The notes under the pieces were generated by a model. That model searched no databases. It saw only the letters and a program-made list of their open reading frames with translations, and was not told the origin of the DNA. A program made the translations under genes and the position numbers. A stretch of DNA of 64,000 nucleotides, from assembly GCA_033032865.1 (NCBI GenBank), contig JAWHQI010000009.1:11674001-11738000 (forward strand), given 5' to 3'. This stretch comes from Dactylorhiza incarnata (taxonomy: Eukaryota; Streptophyta; Magnoliopsida; Asparagales; Orchidaceae). Positions 56,860-64,000 of this stretch are shown here, one piece after another (the stretch's first letter is position 1; every line of letters starts with the position of its first letter).

Positions 56860-57230
56860 CGACCCTTGCGAGGGTCGGTGCGGCACCGGGAGGCCGGCCC
56901 TTGCGAGGGTCGGTGCGGTCAGCCCTTGCGAGGGTCGGTGCGGTCAGCCCTTGCGAGGGTCGGCGCGGCGCTAGGACGGCCGACCCTGGCAAGGGCCAGC
57001 GCGGGCGGTCGGCCCTTGCAACAGCCGGTGCGGGCGACCGAACCTTGCGGGGGTCGGCGCGGGCGGCCGGAACTAGCGCGGGCCGGTGCGGCGGACGGCC
57101 CTCGCGGGAGGCGGCGCGGACGGCGGCCCTTGCGAGGGTCAGCACGGGCGGCGGTCGACCCTTGCGAGGGTCGGCACGGGCGGCGGCCGGCCCTTGCGAG
57201 GGTCGGCACGGGTGGCGGTCGACCCTGGCG
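56860..57230. repeat. GC-rich array in element H LTR
   Basis: CTTGCGAGGGTCGGTGCGG-type words repeat about 12 times with variable spacing. Overlapping open frames on both strands here are by-products of the GC content. Confidence 0.85.
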
Positions 57231-57426
57231 GGGGCCGGCGGCGCGGCTGCGTGTGGGTGGACCGATCCCGTGCGCGAGCGATTCAGCGCGCTGATCGTGC
57301 GTTCGATGCGGGAGTTTCCATGGGAGGATTATTTTCCTCTTTGGAGAGGATCCTCCAAATATTGCACTTCCTTTATTCTTTGTCCTTCCATATGTGTGGA
57401 CTTCCTATTTATTTGGCCAGACACCA

Positions 57427-57446
57427 TTATTTGCCCCCCAAAAGCT
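57427..57446 (-). other. Element H polypurine tract
   Basis: The minus strand reads GCTTTTGGGGGGCAAATAA right before the LTR, similar to the tract of element G. Confidence 0.65.
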
Positions 57447-57699
57447 TTCGGAGTTGAGTATCAGAATAAGAGGGTCTCGAGAGCTTTTATCTTTTTCCCT
57501 CGAGATGGCAGACGGTGCTGAAGTAAATTGAGGCGGCGCGTCGGGGGCCAGCAAGGTACGTGAATGGATCGACAGCGTGCGAAAAAGGGGGTGCATGGAC
57601 ACGGGTGCGGAGCACGCGCCGGAGGGCGTGTTGTCCGCGATGGAGGGGCGCGCGTGTGCTCGCCCCAGGATGCGCGCGTACCGTGCACATGTGCGTGCT

Positions 57700-57840
57700 G
57701 CCTGCGCACGCGTGCTGCCTCCGCGTGCGCGTGCTGCCTGCGCGCGCGCGTGCTGCCTGCGCGCGCGCGTGCTGCCTGCGCGCGCGCGTGCTGCCTGCGC
57801 GCGCGCGTGCTGCCTGCGCGCGCGAGTGCTGCCGGCGCGC
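57700..57840 (+). repeat. 18-bp CG-rich tandem repeat
   Basis: About seven copies of TGCTGCCTGCGCGCGCGCG-like units of 18 bp lie upstream of the antisense ORF. Frames through it are open in several phases and are not taken as genes. Confidence 0.85.
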
Positions 57841-58025
57841 TGTCCATGCAGCGCGCACGCGCTATCCATGCGTGATGTGCGCGCGTGTGCTATTTGCTTT
57901 CACCGTGCGTGTGTGTTGTGAGCTTGCTAAGCGTGCATGGTTGTGGCGATCGCGCGGGCCCTGTGCGCCTTTGTGACTGCGGTCATTTTGTCTAACCATT
58001 TTGTTTTTGGTTCTTTTTGCGCAGG

Positions 58026-59596
58026 CTCTGAGGCGTTTGGTCAAGGGCAAGCCAATGAGGATGCGGTCGACCCTCACGGAGGAACAAGTTGCCTCCTGAA
58101 GGGTGCGATATAATATTTCTGCAGTGATCGAGATTAGGACGACCAATGACCGCCAACTAGTGCAAAGTCCTCCAACTAGATGGATGACTTTGTGCGAGTC
58201 ATGGTTGAGAGCTGGCGTTCGCTTTCCTCTGTGTGACGAGATTAAGGCCATTTGAAGCATTACGGCATTTCGGTGTCTCAATTTGTTCCCCTGGCAATGA
58301 CGCGCTTGATGGGGCTGATAGCATTCTTCGGCGAGCGCGATTCGATTTTCTCCCTGGATCTGTTCAAAGACTGGTGCGAGGTACGCACGGATGGTGACGG
58401 CCGTGTCGAGGTTCATAGAACAAGTCCTGGTTGCTGTTTGAGAATCGGGCTGACAGAAGGCACGGGAACACGGTCTATGGGTTCGTCCATAACTGCTGGG
58501 GTTGGCCTGAGCTCTGGGGTTCCCTCTCGGAGGGGTTGTGGGCGAGTGAAAGGCTGGGAGCGCGAGTTCTCTCATATCCTTGGATTTTCGCGTCCTCAAG
58601 ACTTGGCGGTTCAGTTGTACAGTATCTCCTTGTTCGTGGACGAGAAGCGCATGTTGTTATGCAGACTATCCTCCGATCCGGGACATGATGTTGTCGTTCC
58701 ATTGAGGCGTGACCGGAAGAGGATGCTGGTTTTTTCTGATGGTGGCGAGTCTGCCCCCATGCACCTTTCGGTGGCTAGGCAAGAGGAAGGCCCGGACGAT
58801 TCTCCTCGCGGTTCACGAGTTGATGGAGTCCCGTGCCTGGACCCTGATGTTGAGGTGATTGGCTCCTTTGCCCCCAGATCCCGGATGAGGGGGTGGCTGC
58901 AGTGCCCTCGTCGAAGGGGAAGAGGGTTTCATCATCTCTTGAAGCCATGAACCATGCGGTAAGTGAGCTTTTCTTTTCTTTGGGCGCTTTGCTTCATTGC
59001 GGGCCTTGCTTACCTCTTGTTTGGTTGCAGATTAGAGTTCAGGCCCGGATTGCCCTCTCCTGGAATGATTGTTATGTCGGCTTGAAGGACCAGTACAGCT
59101 CCCTGCAGGAGAAGCTGAAGGCGTCTAGTGCTTCCCTGGCGGCAATGCGAAGAAGAGGGAGTGCGATCAAGGCCGTCTTCGAGAGCTGGACTTGACGGTG
59201 GTGGAGGGCAAGATGGCGCTGACACGCCTCCGGGAGGAGCTCCAGTCCCAGAAGTCTTTGGCTGAGAAGGCGCTTGGGGACGTGACCCAATTGGAGTCCG
59301 AGGTTGAGAGGCTTTCTTCCGATGAGCATCTCTCTGAGCTGAAGGTGACTGGCATGGCTGAGTACAAGAGTTCTTTAGCCTTTCAGGTGGATCGTGGCCA
59401 ACTGTCTGAGGAGATTCATGAGCAGGTCTGGGCGAGGGAGGTTGAGTCGGAGCTTGCTGAGATCCGGGATGTGGCTTTCCGTCTTGGGGTATCCATGACG
59501 CTCCGGATGGTCGCTCGCGAGCAGGGATGTGATACATCCGGCCTCGGTGTTGATGACTCCTCCGCGGATAAGCGGGCGGAGTCCGACGAGGAGTAG
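58026..59596 (+). pseudogene. Opposite-strand ORF of element H with putative intron (decayed)
   Basis: It is read on the plus strand, against the element. After a splice-acceptor-like TTTTTGCGCAG at 58025 the frame gives QSPPTRWMTLCESWLRAG and VRFPLCDEIKAI, then after a 1-nt shift at 58252 KHYGISVSQFVPLAMTRLMG and LIAFFGERDSIFSLDLFKDW. This pattern recalls the plant 'putative gypsy type transposon' domain (Transposase_28, Pfam). A candidate intron 58959-59030 has GTAAGT and TTGGTTGCAG. The C-terminal part (59060-59593) is a long coiled coil (LTRLREELQSQKSLAEKAL) ending in an acidic tail. A TGA near 58096 and at least two frameshifts break it. Function is unknown. Confidence 0.65.
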
Positions 59597-59890
59597 GCTT
59601 GTTGTGCCTGGTAAATTTGTACTTTTTCGTTCATTGGTTTGATTTGTTTTGTATGAGACTTGTTATCTTGTGGTAATGCTCGTTGTTCGATGTGTCCTTT
59701 ATGTATTCTGCCCTTTTTCGCGCTTTTGTGGTTGTCGGTGCCCCGCTTTTCTTGCCACGTTCACGCTTGGATGGCATGATGTCGCTCTGCTGGTTGGCGA
59801 GGCTCAGTTGGGCTCATGCTTAGCCCATGGGGTGAACGGCGAACCCTTTGAACCCTTCGGCGGAGGTTATGCACGCCATCATGGAGGGTG
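59597..59890. other. Spacer after the antisense ORF
   Basis: About 290 bp with no gene or repeat recognised. T-rich sequence after the stop could serve as 3' end of the antisense transcript. Confidence 0.4.
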
Positions 59891-59894
59891 TTTT

Positions 59895-60630
59895 GTTTAG
59901 GGATGAGACCCGGGTGAGGCTCGGGCGTCCTGGGGGATGTTGCTCAATGCTCGGACGAGACCCAGGCGTACCGGGGGGTGTCGCGGAATATATTGGCATG
60001 ACCCAGGTAAACCGGAGGATGCCGCCGAATGTCTGGGCGGGACCTGGGTAAACCGGGGAATGTCGTTGAATGTCTTGGTGAGACCCGGGTAAACCAGGGG
60101 AATGTTGTTGTATGTCTGGGCAAGACCTGGGTAAACCGGGGGATGCCGCTGAATGCATGGGCGAGACCCAGGCAAGCCAGGGGATGCCGCTGAATATCTG
60201 GGCGAGACCCGGGCAAGTCGGGGGATGCCGCTGAATGTCTGGACGAGACCCGGGAAAAACGAGGGATGTTGTTGAATGTCTGGGCGAGACCCGAGCAAGA
60301 CAGGGGATGTCGTTGATTTTGTGTAGGTGAAGAGAGAATCTTCGAACCGAGGCGACCGTGAGGGGGGAAGGCCCTTGAGGTGCAGCGACTTGCTGTGTGG
60401 AGAAGGGATGACCTTCTATCCCTAACAGCGAGAGGTCATGAAGGACGAGACCCGGATAGCTCCGTGCTCGATCGCCTGGACTTGGGGCAACCTTTGCCCG
60501 CCAGGGAGAGACTGGGGGTGCTATCCTGGGGGATGTCACTGAATATCTGGGCGCGACCCAGGTAAACCGGTGGATGTCGTTGAATACCAAGGCGAGACCC
60601 GAGCAAACCGGGGGGATGTCGTTGCATGTT
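59895..60630. repeat. 48-bp tandem array in element H
   Basis: About ten main units plus two displaced ones (60530-60620), built on GCGAGACCCGGGTAAACC and GGGGGATGCCGCTGAATGTC. Because 48 is divisible by three, the minus strand stays open in several frames (16-residue repeats, for example 59820-60590). These are not taken as genes. Confidence 0.92.
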
Positions 60631-60903
60631 TGTGGATGTCATGCTTCTGTTTGCGACGGCAGGAGTCCGTCCTTGCTTCAGGATGTGCGCACCACGATCC
60701 TTCCTCAGGGTTGTTCCTTGCGAAGTGGCCACGTGTGTCCTGCCTATGATGTCACTGCGTGGTTTGAGTTTGAAACTGTCAGGGTATGGAATACATAAGA
60801 AATGATGCGCGAGTGCGGTCCCGCGACTTTATAGCGGAGGATGGCACGAGAACTAGCTCGCGACTTTATAGTGGCGGTCGTGCGCGAGCACTAGCTCGCG
60901 ACT
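60631..60903. other. Non-coding spacer with small CG repeats
   Basis: Three copies of CTCGCGACTTTA(TAG) lie at about 60820-60905. Otherwise nothing is recognised. Confidence 0.5.
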
Positions 60904-61500
60904 TTAGTGGCAAATAATTTTAGAAAATGACAAAGAATAGAAAGTTCGAGAAAACGGTAAAGTATAAGTGGTCGTCGTGCGGCGCTCTGGTGATCTCCAC
61001 TTTGTTGTTGCTCTCTTCATGGACGTTTCGGCTTGTTCGATCCCCCCCTTTCCTGTTTGTAAGGGTGCTCCTAGTTGGTGGTTGGTATGCTGCAGGTAGC
61101 ATGCCCTGGCTATCCCTTTGTTTCCTCTGACAACTCCAACTCCGGTAGGCGTGGAGAATTTTATGGCGAGATGAGGAATTGATGGAATTGCCCCGAATGC
61201 GATCTGGAGGGGGCGTCCTAAGATTGTGTTGTACGGTGACTCGGTATCCACTGCCACAAACTGCACCTGGTGGGTGACCTATCTCGAAAACTCTCCAAGG
61301 GTGATCGGTAGTGTGATCGTGCCCTCGACCGCAGCTGGCCCTCCGTCGAAGCCATAGATCGGATCGGCTGATGGCCCGAGATACTCGTTCGGGATGCGCA
61401 TCCCCAGGAGGGATGGCAAGAATAGTACGTTTACCGAGCTTCTGTTGTCGACCAATATTCGCTTGAAGCGGAAGCTGGGGTCTCCAATCTCTGCAGTCAC
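60904..61500 (-). pseudogene. pol: Element H aspartic protease
   Basis: The minus strand reads RILVDNRSSVNVLFLPSL, where the family has Asp-X-Gly-Ser-Ser, so the catalytic Gly is Arg. After a stop near 61277 the frame continues with ESPYNTILGRPLQIAFGAIP and TPTGVGVVRGNKGIARACYL, the usual Tat-type end of protease before RT. Instead of RT the sequence degenerates near 60904 and repeats follow. Inactive. Confidence 0.82.
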
Positions 61501-61512
61501 AACTAGTGGATC

Positions 61513-63030
61513 TTAGTGCAGTAATAACAACCCCTCCAAATCCTCGTCCACGAAACTGATCTTCAGCTTGAATGGTGCTCCTTGCACTGATTCATCTTGC
61601 GCAATCAAGTTCACAGTGGCGAATGTCATCCCCGTTATGGTTTCGACCATTCCCACGACTGGCCTTCCTCCTGGTGCCTCAAGAGCTTGTTCTTTTCTGC
61701 GCTCGTCCGAGCGATGCCTCTCCTGGTCCTGCACAAACCTTCCAAGTTCTCCCCGGCAGATGAGCCGCTCGATTTCATCCTTTAGCTTTAGGCACTTGTC
61801 GGTGGTGTGCCCAGTGCCCCTGTGGAATTCGCAGTACTTCACTCTGTCTTCATTCCGTTTAGGGACTTCCTGGGGTCTCGGCAACTCCGGATCATCCCAG
61901 ATGGCGTAAAGCACGTTGGCGCGCGAGGAGTTAAGCAGGGAGTACTCGTTATACCAATGGCGGTCCCCGCGGTGGTCCTTCTGGGGCATGCTCTCCCCGC
62001 GCTCTTCCCTGCGCTTTGGCACCGACTCTTCTCGCTTCCTCTTCCCTCATTCTTCAAACTGCCTCTTGTAGGCATCAATTACTTCGTCAGACGCTATCTG
62101 TGCCTCCACTCAGTGCACTAAGTCGGGGTAGCTTGAGACCGTTTCCCTCATCAGAGACGAGTAAAACCCTCCGGGGAGGAGTCCGCCCAGGAAGACTCCG
62201 CAGAGGAGCTCCAGATCCACCCCCAGGATTTACCTTGCCTCTGAGGTGAAGCGTCGAAAGAACTCCTTCAGGGTTTCTCCCTCGCCCTGTCGGATCCCGA
62301 AGAGGTGGGAAGGGTCCTTGACAAAGCGTTGATTGGCAATGAACTGATCCAAGAATGTCTGAGTGAGCTGGGGGAAGCTCCAAATGGATCCTTCACGGAG
62401 GGAATGTTACCAGGTCCGTGACTGGCCCTTCAGCGTGGCCGGGAAAACTTGACAAAGCAGTTGGTCGGGCGCGCTGTAGAGAATGAGGATTGTTGCGAAG
62501 TGATTTACATGTTTCAGAGGGTCCTCTGTCCCGTCGTATGTCTCGATGTGCGGGAGCTTGAACCCTGGCGGGATGGGATATGCCAACACCTCGATCTGGG
62601 CAACGCCTTAGTGCGACCCGGCGGCCCAGCGGACCGTGCTCCTCTACTAGAAGCTCTCTTAGCGCCTCCCTTGCTGCCCCCTGTCCTAGGGTGGCGGGAG
62701 GACGACCTCGCCTGCCCTAAATGGGCGAACCGGGCTCTCTGGGCTTGCTCGTCTTGACGAATCTGACTCTGCCTCTCGTACCCCAGGCCCCTGGCTGCGG
62801 TTGTCGGGTGGCGGTATGTTCTCCTGCGCGGGGTTTTGACTGGCAATGCGCCTGAGAAGGGTGAGCATTTCGGCCTGGATATCTACCCCGGAGGCGTATC
62901 CTCTTGCGGGTGCGTCGCCAGGGGGTGGGGTATCCTCGCGCTGCTCTGGAGCATGGGATTGTGATGGAAGAACGTTGTTTGGCTCCCTGCGAGCCGATCC
63001 TCGGGTAGTTCAAGTACGTTTCCCTGCCAT
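61513..63030 (-). pseudogene. gag: Element H Gag (broken)
   Basis: ATG at 63030 (minus), with TGA after six codons. The frame continues with a Pro/Ser-rich N-terminus and QAEMLTLLRRIASQNPAQEN. The gag domain is at 62250-62590 (GFKLPHIETYDGTEDPLKH, QVFPATLKGQSRTW). The last open segment, 61513-62022 (169 aa), contains YCEFHRGTGHTTDKCLKLK, a Tat-type knuckle, and ends just before protease. Several stops and a frameshift near 62030 break it. Gene order and motifs match gag of element G. Confidence 0.85.
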
Positions 63031-63069
63031 GTCCTGATTGGCTTCTACTTCTGATTACGGGGAACTCCT

Positions 63070-63089
63070 TCCCACAGACGGCGCCAATC
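63070..63089 (-). other. Element H primer binding site
   Basis: The minus strand reads TGGCGCCGTCTGTGGGAAGG close to the LTR end. It is the same site as in element G. Confidence 0.85.
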
Positions 63090-63178
63090 TGATGCGGATC
63101 GCTCGGGGTCTTCGGTATATCGGGCAAATCGACCGTCTTAGCCCTCTAGCGCCTGAACGTGCAAATAGAAAAAGGGGG
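63090..63178 (-). repeat. Element H 5' LTR, terminal 89 bp
   Basis: It matches 55695-55783 with scattered substitutions, then stops at a run of G where element I is inserted. Confidence 0.85.
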
Positions 63179-64000
63179 TGAAAGTACACAGTATGCCTCT
63201 GAGAATCCTCTAGAGGGGGGTAAATAGAGATTTAAATTTATTTCTATCCTAACTGTGAAAACAATAAACTTAACTAAGGATTTATGCTGAACAAGAACAC
63301 AGGCAGATTAAGGTGCAAGAAATAATAGAAAGAACTTGGGACAGCACAAAAAATTGACAACCAGAAGACACACAGATTTTTATAAAGGTTCCCCAAAATG
63401 TGGGTACTCCCCTCTTCTACCACCTGGTAGGGATGCACCACAGTGCCTGAGTCTTTCAATAAGGAGACTCTTAGAACCACTGATCTTCTGACAAGGAGAT
63501 CATGAACCACCAGATCATTTGATAAGGAGATCTTGTAACACTGAATCCTTTGAAGAGGGATTAATAAAACTCTTTTACAGAATGAGATAGTAGGAGAAGA
63601 AAGAAGGTTGTAGGAATTCTGTTCTCAGAATTCATGAGAGGCCTGTATGAAGAACAGCCTATTATGTTCCACAGAATCTGCTCTTGATTAGCCCCTGCTT
63701 TAGATAGTGATGAATTGCAAGTGCTTTGTATTTCAGATCCATTGTGCTTCTGCTGATTGAGATCTGGATGCTATGAGATTGTGATGATGAGCAGCTCTCA
63801 GATCCTCTGTTCTATTAGATGAAGATTAGCAGAGCTTTTTCTCTTCTTTTCTCTTTTCTGTGTTAGGGTTCCTGAGCGAGAGGGGGAGGAAGAGGAAAAC
63901 CCAGCCAGAAGAAGAACAACCAATTGTGATTAATTGCTCTGTTTGTTTCTGAGTTCTCTTCTCCTTTTATTCTCTCTATTCAATTTCAAATTTCTTTCCC
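63179..64000 (-). repeat. Copia element I LTR (partial, minus strand)
   Basis: It starts TGAAAGTACACAG after GGGGG. On the minus strand it resembles the LTR end of element E: CTACCAGGTGGTAGAAGAG, repeated CTCCTTATCAAA-type boxes, and TTTACCCCCCTCTAGAGGA near the end. It continues past the window, so its orientation is inferred from this resemblance. Confidence 0.75.

Larger units (their letters stand above)
55695..57426 (-). repeat. Element H 3' LTR
   Basis: 1732 bp if the end is at ACACCA 57426, chosen because a purine tract follows it. It contains a 34-bp-scale tandem array at 56060-56520 (words AACTCCAAGCCTCCAAGG and CGGTCTGCGAA, about 13 units) and a GC-rich array of CCTTGCGAGGGTCGG words at 56860-57230. 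Confidence 0.75.
55695..64000 (-). mobile_element. Gypsy/Tat-type element H, minus strand, without RT or integrase (runs off window)
   Basis: The minus-strand order is 5' LTR (from 63090, broken at 63179 by element I), primer site, gag, protease, tandem repeats, an opposite-strand ORF, purine tract, 3' LTR (55695-57426). The first about 85 bp of the two LTRs match (TGATGCGG...). RT, RNase H and integrase are missing. Antisense ORFs between pol and 3' LTR are known in Tat-lineage elements such as Grande. The far LTR end and target duplication are outside the window. Confidence 0.85.

Noticed and set aside
56596..57521. Long frames in the GC-rich array of H's LTR
   Set aside because: High GC and repeats leave all frames open; the sequence is LTR.
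57405..57976. Several overlapping long frames on both strands
   Set aside because: They arise from the 18-bp CG-rich repeat, which has no stops in several phases; no start or domain supports a gene.
59820..60590. 256-aa repetitive frame on the minus strand
   Set aside because: It is a translation of the 48-bp tandem array, open in several frames alike.

Overview
This is plant nuclear DNA consisting almost wholly of nested LTR retrotransposons. I found no intact host gene, rRNA, tRNA or CRISPR. The plant origin rests on Copia elements with tRNA-iMet primer sites, Athila-type Gypsy elements with a tRNA-Asp-like primer site, Tat-type gag/protease with an antisense ORF, a captured 13-lipoxygenase gene fragment, and hAT/CACTA-like debris. 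I cannot name the species.

Nest 1 (1-38418). Copia element A is the oldest layer. The start of its 5' LTR lies outside the window, its internal region is 227-6216, and its 3' LTR is split in three (6217-6397, 12515-13300, 38273-38418). Copia element E (6398-12509, TSD GTCGA) sits in that LTR and carries only gag plus unknown 3' ORFs. Copia element B (13301-38267, minus strand, TSD ATTGA) sits further along the same LTR. B was itself invaded twice: by Gypsy/Athila-like element C (13334-21404, minus, TSD GGGGG) in its 3' LTR, and by the related element D (26765-34725, plus, TSD TGTGT) in its gag-protease region. C and D encode no polymerase. Each has a two-zinc-knuckle protein ORF and an Athila-ORF1-like protein ORF.

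Middle (38419-49740). Copia element F (38486-47654, TSD CAACC) has gag remnants and about 3.4 kb of AT-rich non-coding DNA. Its 3' LTR carries an insert made of a lipoxygenase gene fragment and a CACTA-like terminus. From 47655 to 49740 there is unrecognised intergenic DNA with a possible MITE.

Right part (49741-64000). Gypsy element G (49746-54784, TSD AATGA) has gag only and an eleven-copy 46-bp tandem array. A hAT-like MITE with an 8-bp TSD lies at 55179-55461. Gypsy/Tat element H (minus, 55695 to beyond 63178) has gag and protease but no RT or integrase, plus a decayed opposite-strand ORF with a candidate intron. H's 5' LTR is interrupted at 63179 by the LTR of another Copia element, I, which runs off the window.

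Across families, arrays of short CG-containing repeats or palindromes lie upstream of the TATA-like box of the LTRs. In C and D the same palindrome recurs inside the element, directly before the second ORF and next to another TATA-like box, which suggests an internal promoter. E, G, H, C, D and F all lack most or all of pol, so most elements here would depend on proteins supplied in trans.
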